Assembly: GCA_028749475.1 (NCBI GenBank)
Contig: JAQVWN010000021.1
Coordinates: 1 to 32,336 of the forward strand
Reading direction: 5' to 3'
From: Thomasclavelia sp.
GTDB taxonomy: Bacteria; Bacillota_I; Bacilli_A; Erysipelotrichales; Coprobacillaceae
DNA: 32,336 nucleotides
The notes beneath the pieces were generated by a model. It ran no database searches, was not told where the DNA came from, and saw nothing but the letters and a program-made list of their open reading frames with translations. Positions 14,318 to 23,467 of the stretch are shown piece by piece (the stretch's first letter is position 1; every line of letters starts with the position of its first letter). The position numbers were made by a program, and so were the translations under genes.

Positions 14318-16351
14318 ATGAAAGGTTATTTAGAAAACAGAGAACTATCATGGTTAAAGTTTAATGATAGGGTTTTAATGCAAGCAGACGATAAGAATGT
14401 TCCCCTTGGGGAACAACTATCATTCATTTCAATATTTCAATCAAATATTGATGAATTTACAAGAGTTAGACTTGGATCTTTATATGATCAAGAACTTTTT
14501 TATCCTGGTCTAGAAGATGACAAGACAGGGATGACAGCTCAGGAACAAATCAAATCTTGTGCGAGAAAGATTAGATATTTATATAAAAAGAAAGATAAAA
14601 TTCTAGGAAGAATTTTATCAGATTTAAATAATTATGATTTTGAAATCTTAAATTTTAAAGATATCAAATCAAAAGAAGATAAGAAATACTTAGAGGATTA
14701 TTTTTATAATGAGTTACTACCTTTAATATCACCGCAAGTTATATCGAAAAGACAACCATTTCCTTTTTTAAATGATCGGGAATTATATATTGGTGTTCAA
14801 CTTGAAAGTAAAAAAGGAAAAAGAAAAACCGGAGTAGTATCTTTAACTGGAACAGCAGATAATCGTTTAGTTAGAATTCCGGGGACAAATACTTATACTT
14901 TGTCTGAAAATATTGTTATGCATTTTGTCTCTAAATTATTTCCTAAATATGTTGTTAAAAGAAAGAGTTTTATGAGAGTAACTCGAAGTGCGGATATTGA
15001 TGAGGATGATATCAATGTTGAAGAAGGTACTGATTATTTAAATATCATGGAAACCTTAATCAAACAAAGAAGAAGACTAGCTCCACTTAGATTAGAACTA
15101 TCTGGTTCATTAGATGATATTGAATTAGATTCTTTAAAACTATTATTAAAGATTGATGATAATCAAATCTTTAATAGTAAAAATACTTTAGATTTATCGG
15201 TTGTATCAGATATTAGAGATATATTAAAAACTAGTAATCCGGAATTATTCTATTCTAAATTAGAACCTCGTAATAGTTCAATGATTGAAAATACAACTCC
15301 AATGATTAAACAAATCGAAAAGAAAGATTTAATGCTAGCATATCCTTTTGAATCGATATCTCCATTTTTAAGATTACTTAATGAAGCCAGTAATAATCCA
15401 GAAGTAGTATCAATTAAGATGACTTTATATCGAGTAGCTCATACATCGAAAGTAGTTAAAGCATTAATTAATGCTGCTGAAAATGGAAAAGAAGTAGTAG
15501 TTTTAGTCGAGTTAAGAGCTAGATTTGATGAAGAGAATAATATTGGTTGGGCTAAAAGACTAGAACAAGCTGGAGCCCATGTTATATATGGTTTAGATCA
15601 TTATAAAGTTCATTCTAAATTATTACTAATAACTACTAAAAATCAAAGAGGTATTAATTATGTCTGGCAAGTTGGTACAGGAAACTATAATGAAACAACT
15701 GCTCGGCTATATACTGATTTAATTGTAATGAGTAGTTTTCAACCAATAGGAGAAGAAATAAATGATATCTTTAATCATTTACTTCGAGGTGAAACTGTTG
15801 AAAGTGTAGAACATTTAATGGTTGCTCCTAATGCAATGGAAAATAAAATTATTGATCATATTGATGCCCAAATAGAACTTTCTAAAAATGGAAAGAATGC
15901 TTATATTGGAATGAAATGTAACTCCGTTACATCAAAAGTGATTATGAATAAATTAGTTGAAGCCAGCCGGGCTGGTGTCAAGATTGAAATGATTGTTCGA
16001 GGAATATGTTGTCTAGTTCCTGGTATTAAAGGATCAACAGAAAATATTAAGGTTATAAGTATTGTTGGAAGATATCTAGAACATTCTAGAATATATATCT
16101 TTGGTAAAGATAATCCAGAAGTATATATTTCATCTGCCGATTTAATGACAAGGAACTTAGAAAAAAGGGTAGAAGTTGCAGCCCCAATCTATGATGAAGG
16201 AATTAGAGATACTTTAGTATCAATGTTTAAAACAATGTTTAAAGATAATGTTAAAGCAAGTAAACTTACTAGTGAAGGAGTATATCGCAAAGTAAGTAAT
16301 AAACATAAGGAAATTAATAGTCAGGAATATTTCTTTAAGAAACTAAAATAA
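14318..16351 (+). CDS. ppk: Polyphosphate kinase 1
   Basis: A 677-residue enzyme that reversibly polymerises the ATP gamma-phosphate into polyphosphate. It opens with the conserved ENRELSWLKFNDRV, followed by FQSNIDEFTRVR. The two catalytic PLD-like domains contain GLDHYKVHSKLLL with the autophosphorylated His at 432, and EHSRIYIFG with His589; these match E. coli His435 and His592. SADLMTRNLEKRVEVAAPI is also intact. Length is standard. AAAGGAGG precedes the ATG. Upstream are Pho box repeats; the phosphofructokinase gene begins 12 bases after the stop, so both form an operon. Confidence 0.97.
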   Translation: MKGYLENRELSWLKFNDRVLMQADDKNVPLGEQLSFISIFQSNIDEFTRVRLGSLYDQELFYPGLEDDKTGMTAQEQIKSCARKIRYLYKKKDKILGRILSDLNNYDFEILNFKDIKSKEDKKYLEDYFYNELLPLISPQVISKRQPFPFLNDRELYIGVQLESKKGKRKTGVVSLTGTADNRLVRIPGTNTYTLSENIVMHFVSKLFPKYVVKRKSFMRVTRSADIDEDDINVEEGTDYLNIMETLIKQRRRLAPLRLELSGSLDDIELDSLKLLLKIDDNQIFNSKNTLDLSVVSDIRDILKTSNPELFYSKLEPRNSSMIENTTPMIKQIEKKDLMLAYPFESISPFLRLLNEASNNPEVVSIKMTLYRVAHTSKVVKALINAAENGKEVVVLVELRARFDEENNIGWAKRLEQAGAHVIYGLDHYKVHSKLLLITTKNQRGINYVWQVGTGNYNETTARLYTDLIVMSSFQPIGEEINDIFNHLLRGETVESVEHLMVAPNAMENKIIDHIDAQIELSKNGKNAYIGMKCNSVTSKVIMNKLVEASRAGVKIEMIVRGICCLVPGIKGSTENIKVISIVGRYLEHSRIYIFGKDNPEVYISSADLMTRNLEKRVEVAAPIYDEGIRDTLVSMFKTMFKDNVKASKLTSEGVYRKVSNKHKEINSQEYFFKKLK

Positions 16352-16363
16352 AGGAGAGGTAAT

Positions 16364-17434
16364 ATGAGAGTTGGGATACTTACAAGTGGAGGAGACTGTC
16401 AAGCTTTAAACGCTACTATGGCTGGGCTAGCAAGAACTCTATATAAAAATGTTAAAGATGTTGAAATAATAGGTTTTATTGATGGTTATAAAGGTTTAAT
16501 GAATGGTAATTATAAGATAATGGAACCTAGTGATTTTGAAGGTATATCTAATTTAGGAGGAACTATCTTAGGTTCTTCAAGATGTCCTTTTAAAATGATG
16601 AGAGTAATTGAAGATGGCTTTGATAAAGTTGAAGCCATGAAAAATACTTATAAAAAACTAAAACTAGATAGTTTAGCAGTTTTAGGCGGAAATGGTTCTA
16701 TCAAATCGGCTAATATGCTTTCTGAGGAAGGGCTAAACGTTATTGGATTACCAAAGACCATCGACAATGATACTTGGGGTACTGATTATACTTTTGGTTA
16801 TCAAAGTGCTATCAATATTGCCACGAACTACCTTGATCAAATAAATACCACAGCTAATTCCCATCATCGAGTATTCGTCGTTGAAATAATGGGTCATAAA
16901 GTTGGTCATATCTGTTTAAGTGCAGGTATTGCTGCTGATTGTCCAATTATTCTTCTTCCTGAAATACCTTATGATATAAAAAATATTACTAAAGTTATTA
17001 AAAGAAGACAAAAAGCCGGGGTTAATTATACGGTGATTGCCTGCTCAGAAGGAGCTTTATCAGTTGATGAAGCTAAACTAACTAAGAAAGAATATAAAAA
17101 GGTTGTAGCTAAAAGAAAAGGATTATCAGTTGTTTATGGAATTGCTGATGAACTTGCTAAACAAATAGATGGCGAAATTAGAACAGCTGTTTGTGGTCAT
17201 GTTCAAAGAGGAGGTAATCCTTGTCCTTATGATCGCAAGATTTCTGCTTTATTTGGAATTGAAGGAGCTAGACTTATTATGGATCAAGACTTTGGTAAGT
17301 TTGTGGTCTTAAATGGTGAAAAGATTACTAGCATTAAATTAGAAGATACGGCTGGTAAACTTAAATATGTTGATGTTAAAGGTAAAACAGTTAAGAATGC
17401 AAAATTACTTGGCATATCATTCGGAGATGAATAG
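16364..17434 (+). CDS. 6-phosphofructokinase family enzyme, phosphoryl donor uncertain
   Basis: A 356-residue PFK-A family enzyme phosphorylating fructose-6-phosphate in glycolysis. Seen: GILTSGGDCQALNA, GFIDGYKGL, TILGSSR, LGGNGSIKSA, PKTIDND with catalytic Asp134, EIMGHKVGH and CGHVQRGGNPCPYDRK. Two donor-site positions are informative. Gly111 (E. coli Gly104) is the ATP-type residue, whereas Lys131 (E. coli Gly124) is the residue found in pyrophosphate-dependent and some ATP-dependent long PFKs. The Asp before the Gly is replaced by Asn110. The donor could therefore be ATP or PPi. Co-transcription with ppk (12-base gap, AAGGAG site) is unusual. Confidence in the family is high, in the donor low. 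Confidence 0.9.
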   Translation: MRVGILTSGGDCQALNATMAGLARTLYKNVKDVEIIGFIDGYKGLMNGNYKIMEPSDFEGISNLGGTILGSSRCPFKMMRVIEDGFDKVEAMKNTYKKLKLDSLAVLGGNGSIKSANMLSEEGLNVIGLPKTIDNDTWGTDYTFGYQSAINIATNYLDQINTTANSHHRVFVVEIMGHKVGHICLSAGIAADCPIILLPEIPYDIKNITKVIKRRQKAGVNYTVIACSEGALSVDEAKLTKKEYKKVVAKRKGLSVVYGIADELAKQIDGEIRTAVCGHVQRGGNPCPYDRKISALFGIEGARLIMDQDFGKFVVLNGEKITSIKLEDTAGKLKYVDVKGKTVKNAKLLGISFGDE

Positions 17435-17476
17435 GCTTAGGGCTATTTTTCTTTTAGTGAAAGAAAATAATACTAA

Positions 17477-17495
17477 TTAATGATATAATCATTAA
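17477..17495 (+). promoter_or_regulatory. Extended -10 promoter inside a 19-bp perfect palindrome, upstream of the MATE gene
   Basis: TTAATGAT-ATA-ATCATTAA is perfectly symmetric and contains TGATATAAT, an extended -10 with TATAAT at 17484-17489. A repressor bound here would block RNA polymerase. The ribosome-binding site AAAGGTG follows directly before ATG 17506. Confidence 0.5.
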
Positions 17496-17505
17496 AGGTG
17501 ATTAT

Positions 17506-18843
17506 ATGAAAAAGATGAATGTTGATTTATTACATGGAAATATTTTAAAAGGAATTCTTATTTTTGCTTTACCATTATTATTTTCTAATATCTTTCAGCA
17601 GTTATACAATACTGCTGATACTATGATAGTTGGTAATGCTTTAGGAGATGTTTCTTTAGCAGCGATTGGAGCAGCTACGCCCGTCTTTGAACTCTTAGTT
17701 GGATTTGCTCTTGGAGTCGGTAATGGATTAAGTATTGTGACGGCTAGAAGCTATGGTAGTGGCGATGAAAGTTTAATAAAAAAATCAGTTGCTAGTTCAA
17801 TCGTAATTGGATTTATCCTTTCGATTGTCATAGCTTTATTAGGACAAGTATTTTTATATCCTTTATTACAACTATTAAATACTCCAAGTAATATTATCAA
17901 TGAAGCTTATTCATATATATCTTTAGTAACATTATTTGTAATAGTAATGTTTTCTTATAACTTATGTGCCGGTCTTTTAAGAGCGATTGGAAATAGTATT
18001 ATGCCTTTAGTATTCTTAATCATTTCTTCTTTAATGAATATTGGTTTAGATTTATTCTTTATTGTCTTTATGGGACTTGGCATTAAAGGTGCAGCAATTG
18101 GAACAGTTATTTCGCAATTATTTAGTACAATTCTATGTTTAATTTATATTAAAACTAGATGTCCGATCTTAGTTCCAACTGCTAAAGACTTTACTCTTGA
18201 TAAAGAATTATATAAAGAACTGGCTGGTCAAGGATTTTCAATGGGATTTATGATGAGCATTGTTTCATCGGGAACAGTAATTCTTCAAAGTGCTATTAAT
18301 GGTTTAGGATATCTAACTATTGCTGGTCATACAGCTGCTAGAAAGATCCAAGCTTTTGGAACAATGCCAGTAGCTACGATAGCTTTAAGTATGATGACAT
18401 TTGTTTCTCAAAATAAGGGTGCCAATAATAGGGAAAGAATTAAAATTGGAATTAAATATGCTTTTTATATTTCTATTGCCTGGGGAATAATAGCTACTAT
18501 CTTAGCTTTATTATTTGCTAGACCATTAGTATCTTTAATCTCTGGCTCTTCTGAGAATGTTGTCATTGATAATGGCTCATTATATTTAAAAATAAATGCG
18601 CCATTCTATGCAATCTTAGGAATTCTACTTGTCCTTAGAAATTCACTGCAAGGACTAGGAAGAAAAATAATGCCTTTAGTTTCTTCAATAATAGAATTAG
18701 TTGGTAAAATAGTATTTGTAATCCTATTTATTCCAAGTTTAAAATACTTTGGAGTAATTATCTGTGAACCAATTATTTGGTGTTTAATGTGTACTCAATT
18801 AGCGTATGCGTTTTATACTAATCCATATATAAGGGGAGATTAA
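17506..18843 (+). CDS. MATE-family multidrug/toxin efflux transporter
   Basis: A 445-residue integral membrane protein with 12 predicted TM segments in two homologous halves. The first half shows FSNIFQQLYNTADTMIVGN and ATPVFELLVGFALGVGNG, typical of the MATE group common in Firmicutes; the second half shows AGHTAARKIQAFG and MTFVSQNKGANNRERIK. It probably exports cationic drugs or metabolites using Na+ or H+. AAAGGTG lies before the ATG. A HAD phosphatase gene starts one base after its stop, and an ABC exporter follows, suggesting one transcription unit. The palindrome over its -10 hints at local repression, but no regulator gene is adjacent. Confidence 0.92.
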   Translation: MKKMNVDLLHGNILKGILIFALPLLFSNIFQQLYNTADTMIVGNALGDVSLAAIGAATPVFELLVGFALGVGNGLSIVTARSYGSGDESLIKKSVASSIVIGFILSIVIALLGQVFLYPLLQLLNTPSNIINEAYSYISLVTLFVIVMFSYNLCAGLLRAIGNSIMPLVFLIISSLMNIGLDLFFIVFMGLGIKGAAIGTVISQLFSTILCLIYIKTRCPILVPTAKDFTLDKELYKELAGQGFSMGFMMSIVSSGTVILQSAINGLGYLTIAGHTAARKIQAFGTMPVATIALSMMTFVSQNKGANNRERIKIGIKYAFYISIAWGIIATILALLFARPLVSLISGSSENVVIDNGSLYLKINAPFYAILGILLVLRNSLQGLGRKIMPLVSSIIELVGKIVFVILFIPSLKYFGVIICEPIIWCLMCTQLAYAFYTNPYIRGD

Positions 18844-18844
18844 A

Positions 18845-19618
18845 ATGGATAGAAAATATATGTTTTTTGATATTGATGGAACACTAACTGATGAAAAAAC
18901 TAAAAAAATAGTCCCTAGTGCTTTAAAAGCTATTCGGGAGTTAGAAGATAATGGACACTTTGTTTGCATTGCCACAGGAAGAGCTCATTATAAAGCTGTT
19001 AACTTTGCAAGAGAAATAGGGGTTAAGAATCTTGTTTGTAGTGGCGGAGGAGCTTTAGTAGTAAATGATAAACTTATCTATAATGAACCATTAGATAATA
19101 AAAAAGCTAAAGCAATTATTAAAGAAGCCGAGGATTTAGGTATTGGTATCTTACTAATGTTAGATGATTCAATTGATGTTTATAGTAAGAATGATTTATT
19201 TGTTCAACAAGTTGGTAAAAGACAAGAACCAACTAATTATATCTATGATGAAAACTTAGATTATGATTCTTTAGATAAAATATATAAAATCTATTTATCT
19301 ATTTCATCAAAAGATGAAGATAAACTAACTCTTAAAGATACTTTAGGTTCTTTAAGATATGTTAAAGAATATTTAATGTTTCAATATGATGCCAAAGATA
19401 TTGGTATTAAAAGAATGATTAAAGAAGTTGGGGGAGAGGACAAAGATGTTTTTGTCTTTGGTGATGATGTTAATGATTTAGTGATGTTCAAAGAAGAATG
19501 GACATCTATTGCTTTAGGAAATGCTAAACAAGAATTAAAAGACAAAGCTTCATATGTAACTGATCTTAATATTAATGATGGTATTTATAAAGCATGTAAA
19601 AAATATAAATTAATTTAG
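18845..19618 (+). CDS. HAD-superfamily Cof-type phosphatase
   Basis: A 257-residue cytoplasmic hydrolase of the Cof (HAD IIB) type, which dephosphorylates sugar phosphates, nucleotides or cofactors. Motif I is FFDIDGTLTDE (nucleophile Asp9, acid Asp11), motif II is CIATGR, and motif IV is FGDDVNDLVMF. The cap domain lies between about residues 85 and 180. The catalytic set is complete. The GGGGAGA ribosome-binding site lies at the end of the MATE gene. The substrate cannot be predicted; the context (transporters on both sides) does not help. Confidence 0.9.
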   Translation: MDRKYMFFDIDGTLTDEKTKKIVPSALKAIRELEDNGHFVCIATGRAHYKAVNFAREIGVKNLVCSGGGALVVNDKLIYNEPLDNKKAKAIIKEAEDLGIGILLMLDDSIDVYSKNDLFVQQVGKRQEPTNYIYDENLDYDSLDKIYKIYLSISSKDEDKLTLKDTLGSLRYVKEYLMFQYDAKDIGIKRMIKEVGGEDKDVFVFGDDVNDLVMFKEEWTSIALGNAKQELKDKASYVTDLNINDGIYKACKKYKLI

Positions 19619-19629
19619 GGAGAAAATTT

Positions 19630-20322
19630 ATGATTGAAATTACAGGTCTGACAAAAAAATATGGGAAGCTAGTAGCAGCTAATAATATTAATTTAACTGC
19701 TCGTTCAGGAGAAATAACAGTTTTACTTGGTCCTAATGGAGCTGGTAAATCAACTACTATTAAAAGTATTGCGAATTTATTAAAACATGAGGGAGAAATT
19801 AAAATATGTGGATATCCTAATGGATCTATTGAAGCTAAAAGATGTTTTGGTTATGTACCTGAAACACCAGTTTTATATGATTTATTAACAGTCCAAGAAC
19901 ATATTGATTTTATTGGTAGTGCATACAAAATAGAAGATTACCAACAAAAAGCTGACAAATACTTAAAATTATTTGATTTAGAAAGTAAAAGAAAAAGTTT
20001 AGCCAAAGAACTATCTAAAGGAATGACTCAAAAGTTAAGTATGCTTTTAGCTTTTATGATTGAACCAAAAGCATTACTAGTTGATGAACCAATGGTTGGT
20101 TTAGATCCAGCTAGTATCGAACTTGTTTTAAAAGAATTAAGAGAAATAGCTAGTAGAGGTTGCGCAGTATTAGTTAGTACTCATATTATTGATATTGTAG
20201 CCGAAGTATATGATTGTGCTTATATCCTTAATCATGGTGAAATAGCCAAAGAAGTTCATAGAAGTGATTTAAAAGATGAAACTCTAAAACAATATTTCTT
20301 TGAAATTACAGGAGAAGAGTAG
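19630..20322 (+). CDS. ABC transporter ATP-binding protein
   Basis: A 230-residue nucleotide-binding subunit. Walker A is GPNGAGKST (34-42), the Q-loop region lies in FGYVPETPVLYD, the signature is LSKGMTQKLS, Walker B is ALLVDEPMVGLD and the H-loop is STHI. It belongs to the exporter-type ABC-2 group. It pairs with the membrane protein that starts two bases after its stop, and the ribosome-binding site of that partner lies within this gene. GGGAGA precedes its own ATG. Substrate unknown. Confidence 0.93.
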   Translation: MIEITGLTKKYGKLVAANNINLTARSGEITVLLGPNGAGKSTTIKSIANLLKHEGEIKICGYPNGSIEAKRCFGYVPETPVLYDLLTVQEHIDFIGSAYKIEDYQQKADKYLKLFDLESKRKSLAKELSKGMTQKLSMLLAFMIEPKALLVDEPMVGLDPASIELVLKELREIASRGCAVLVSTHIIDIVAEVYDCAYILNHGEIAKEVHRSDLKDETLKQYFFEITGEE

Positions 20323-20323
20323 A

Positions 20324-21883
20324 ATGAGTACTCTTCAAAAACTCTATTTCACTAAATTAAAAGCGCAAGTTCGTAATTTATTTAAATCAAAAATAAGTGC
20401 TATCTTTATCATAATTTTAGGATTATTTGTAATAGCTGGTTTTGTGACTATTATTATCAGTGGAGGTACTATTAGTACCTTAATGGTTAAAGATATGAGT
20501 GCCTTAGTAATGATGATTACTGTGGTTTTAGCAATCTTAGTATTTATTACCTTATTTAGTTCTAGAAAAGCTCTATTCTATGAAGAAGATGCTTACTATT
20601 TATTTAGTGGACCTTTTCTTAAAAAACAAGTAATGAAATACTTATGGGCTAATACTATCTTACAAGCCATATTATTTGGATTTGGAGCAGTATACTTTAC
20701 AGTATTTTTAGGATCTGAATATGATTTATCTATTCCAATGTATTTATTTTTATGGTTATTCTTTAGTTTAGTTATTTTATTCTTTTTAACATTAGTTGAT
20801 TATCTATATATTTTATCAATTAGTTCACCTAAGTATAAAAATCTTTCTAGAATAATTGCCGGAGTAATTGTGCTAGTATTTGTAGGAACATTTTTAGCTT
20901 CCATCATAATTAATGGAACTAATAATAATATCTTAGTTACTTATACAATGGCTGATAGTTTTAAATATGTTCCTATCTTTGGATGGTTTAAACAAGGATT
21001 ATTATCTTTTATTACTGGTGATTATCTCCAAGCTGTAATAATGCTAGGATTAATGGTAGTAACTTATTTAGTATTATTTAAAATATATATTTCATTTGAT
21101 GGTGATTTTTATGAACAAGCATTAGATGACGCTATTAGTTTTAGTGCTTATTATAAGAAAGTTAAAAGTGGTAAAGGTTCTTCAACCTTTACTAATAAAG
21201 TATCTAATGTTAATGGATCATTTAAACCTGGAGCCTGGGCTATTTTATCTAAGAATCTATTAATGATGAAAAAGACCAAGAGTTTTATTACTCCTCAAGA
21301 ATTACTATCACTAGGAACCTTTATTGTCGTTACTATCCTTTCTGATTTAGGAATGCTTTTCTTAATGTATTTCTTATTTCTTTGGATTATGTCTTCGATT
21401 CAAACTTCTAGTTTGATGCAAGACTTAAATAATATGCAAATATATTTAATACCAGATAAACCAATGAAAAAGTTATTAGCTTTAATAATTCCTGATTTAG
21501 TTAAATATTCTTTATTAACAGGAGTAGTTACTTTAGGAATGGGACTATTTTTAAAGTTACCATTAGAAAGTGTTTTATATTATGTTTTAACAGTTGTCGG
21601 ATTTGTATTTGTGATTGTATGTAGTTCCGTTCTTTCAGTTTATATTTTAAGAAGTCGGGCTAATCCAACTCTTCAAACTATTACTAGAATGTTAGTAATT
21701 GCTATTTGTTCATTACCATCTATTCTATTAATGTTAGGACTACTTAATTTCTTACACTTATCTCTGGAAACATCAATGAATATTCTGACTTATTCTTCTC
21801 TTGTATGTAATATAGTAATTTCATTTATTATCATATTATGTTGTAAAGGAATGATGAATGGTCGAGATATTAATTCTGATTAA
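20324..21883 (+). CDS. ABC exporter permease (ABC-2-like)
   Basis: A 519-residue protein with about 11-12 hydrophobic segments, grouped into an N-terminal set (about 25-240), a hydrophilic stretch around 265-320, and a C-terminal set. It resembles the large Firmicute putative ABC exporter membrane family. The frame is open from 20300, but AGGAGA lies correctly for ATG 20324, two bases after the ATPase stop. No extracellular domain or catalytic motif is visible. With the ATPase it forms a complete two-gene exporter of unknown substrate. A strong terminator follows. Confidence 0.85.
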   Translation: MSTLQKLYFTKLKAQVRNLFKSKISAIFIIILGLFVIAGFVTIIISGGTISTLMVKDMSALVMMITVVLAILVFITLFSSRKALFYEEDAYYLFSGPFLKKQVMKYLWANTILQAILFGFGAVYFTVFLGSEYDLSIPMYLFLWLFFSLVILFFLTLVDYLYILSISSPKYKNLSRIIAGVIVLVFVGTFLASIIINGTNNNILVTYTMADSFKYVPIFGWFKQGLLSFITGDYLQAVIMLGLMVVTYLVLFKIYISFDGDFYEQALDDAISFSAYYKKVKSGKGSSTFTNKVSNVNGSFKPGAWAILSKNLLMMKKTKSFITPQELLSLGTFIVVTILSDLGMLFLMYFLFLWIMSSIQTSSLMQDLNNMQIYLIPDKPMKKLLALIIPDLVKYSLLTGVVTLGMGLFLKLPLESVLYYVLTVVGFVFVIVCSSVLSVYILRSRANPTLQTITRMLVIAICSLPSILLMLGLLNFLHLSLETSMNILTYSSLVCNIVISFIIILCCKGMMNGRDINSD

Positions 21884-21895
21884 TAAATCAAATAA

Positions 21896-21925
21896 AAAAG
21901 GAGATTTCAAATGAAATCTCCTTTT
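21896..21925. terminator. Bidirectional terminator between ABC permease and aspartate kinase
   Basis: AAAAGGAGATTTCA and TGAAATCTCCTTTT form a perfect 14-bp stem with A-tracts on one side and T-tracts on the other. It serves convergent transcripts from both strands. Confidence 0.93.
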
Positions 21926-21934
21926 AGTATTTAA

Positions 21935-23263
21935 TTATTTTTCTCTATCGTTAGTAATGAATTCATCATAGATAGCTCTAATAGCTTCATTAAAGTGAAT
22001 ATTTTTTACTCCAACGATAATATTTAATTCGGATGATCCTTGATCAATCATCTTAATGTTGATACTCTTTTTAGCTAAAGCCGTAAATATTTTAGCGGCA
22101 GTACCACGACCATCACGCATACCACGACCAACAATGGCGATAAGAGCTAAATCAGATTCTAGTTCGACCATATCAGGATGAACTGCGCGGTGAATACCAG
22201 CTAATATTTTTTGTTCCTTATCAATAAATTCTTTTGTTTCTACAACAATAGTCATAGTATCAATTCCAGAAGGAGTATGTTCAAAAGATAAATTATTATC
22301 CTCTAACACTTGAAGTACTTTTCTTCCAAAACCAATTTCTTCATTCATCATATCTTTTTCAACCATAATAGTTGCAAAGCCTTTATGACCAGCAATTCCC
22401 GTAATAACGTGATCAGGTTTATGACAAGTACTTTCGACGATAAGAGTTCCGGGATCTTCTGGTTTATTTGTATTCTTGATAATAATTGGAATACCTAAAG
22501 ATCTAATTGGGAAGATAGACTTTTCATGAAGGACACTAGCTCCCATATATGATAATTCTCGAAGTTCTTTATAAGTGATTGTTCCAATCACTTCCGGATT
22601 CTTAACAATTCTAGGATCAGCTACTAAAAACCCTGAAACATCAGTCCAGTTTTCATATAATGAGACATTTCCATTTCTAGCAACGATACTTCCAGTTACA
22701 TCACTACCTCCTCTAGAGAAGGTTCTAATAGTTCCTTTGCCATCATTACTTGAACCATAGAAACCAGGTATTACACAGTGCTCTACAGAAGCTAATTTTT
22801 GAGAAAGAATCTTATCAGTTTTCTTTTCATCGTAATCGCCATTTTTATCGATGAAGATTACATCAGCGGCATCGATAAAAGTAAATCCTAAGTAATTAGC
22901 TAAGACAATACCATTTAAGTATTCTCCTCTACTTTCAGCATATTCCATACTTAGATGTTTTTTAAAGTTTCCTTTAATTACTTCAAATTCTTTACTTAGA
23001 TCTAAATCAAGTTTTAAATCAGTTATTATTTCATCAAATCTTCCAACTATTTCATTAAAGATATTATTAAAATCATTTTCACTTTTAGCGTTATAAGCTT
23101 TAATTAATAAATCAGTGACTTTAGTATCTTCTGGAAATCTCTTTCCTGGAGCAGAAGGTACAACATATTTCCTTGTTAGATCACTCATTATGATATCTTT
23201 TACTTTTTTAAATTGTTTAGCATTCGCTAAAGAAGAACCACCAAATTTTACTATTTTAGTCAT
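21935..23263 (-). CDS. Aspartate kinase, AK III/YclM-like
   Basis: A 442-residue monofunctional aspartokinase making aspartyl-4-phosphate for Lys, Met and Thr synthesis. The kinase domain shows KIVKFGGSSLANAKQ at the start and TFSRGGSDVTGS, which contacts Asp and ATP. PSAPGKRFPEDTKVTDLLI resembles the Bacillus YclM type. The C-terminal part carries two ACT domains (about 295-442) that should bind an amino-acid inhibitor, including IVGRGMRDGRGTAAKIF and IDQGSSELNII. The frame extends upstream to 23320, but AGGGAGA lies nine bases before ATG 23263, where the family start is. No lysine riboswitch or T-box is visible upstream. It is isolated from other amino-acid genes. Confidence 0.93.
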   Translation of the reverse strand: MTKIVKFGGSSLANAKQFKKVKDIIMSDLTRKYVVPSAPGKRFPEDTKVTDLLIKAYNAKSENDFNNIFNEIVGRFDEIITDLKLDLDLSKEFEVIKGNFKKHLSMEYAESRGEYLNGIVLANYLGFTFIDAADVIFIDKNGDYDEKKTDKILSQKLASVEHCVIPGFYGSSNDGKGTIRTFSRGGSDVTGSIVARNGNVSLYENWTDVSGFLVADPRIVKNPEVIGTITYKELRELSYMGASVLHEKSIFPIRSLGIPIIIKNTNKPEDPGTLIVESTCHKPDHVITGIAGHKGFATIMVEKDMMNEEIGFGRKVLQVLEDNNLSFEHTPSGIDTMTIVVETKEFIDKEQKILAGIHRAVHPDMVELESDLALIAIVGRGMRDGRGTAAKIFTALAKKSINIKMIDQGSSELNIIVGVKNIHFNEAIRAIYDEFITNDREK

Positions 23264-23433
23264 CTTATCTTTCTCCCTATGTATTGAAAATAAAATATCA
23301 TTTTTCAGCCTTAAATTCAACTATAATTGAAGGTTTAAGATACAGTCCAACACTAAAATAGGACAACTAAAGGGATATTGTTTTTGATAGAGTAATTAAG
23401 AAGTATAACGAAATGTTCTTTAACTATTTGGAA

Positions 23434-23461
23434 TTTACAAATAAAAACTATATGCTATAAT
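23434..23461 (+). promoter_or_regulatory. Promoter of a putative small RNA
   Basis: TTTACA (23434-23439), a 16-base spacer, and the extended -10 TGCTATAAT (23453-23461) make a strong promoter. It points into a region with no gene and a terminator 40 bases later. Confidence 0.6.
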
Positions 23462-23467
23462 ATCTAT

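Noticed and set aside
17434-17460. Intrinsic terminator after the PFK gene
   Set aside because: ATAGGCTTAGGGCTAT followed by T has only four outer pairs and a central mismatch; too weak to call.
23341-23380. Possible second IS end (GTCCAACACTAAAATAGGAC)
   Set aside because: Resembles IS3-type ends loosely but does not match the element at the left edge, and no transposase lies nearby.
23264-23400. Lysine riboswitch or T-box in front of aspartate kinase
   Set aside because: The minus-strand leader shows no conserved lysine-aptamer elements, no T-box sequence and no terminator before the start codon.
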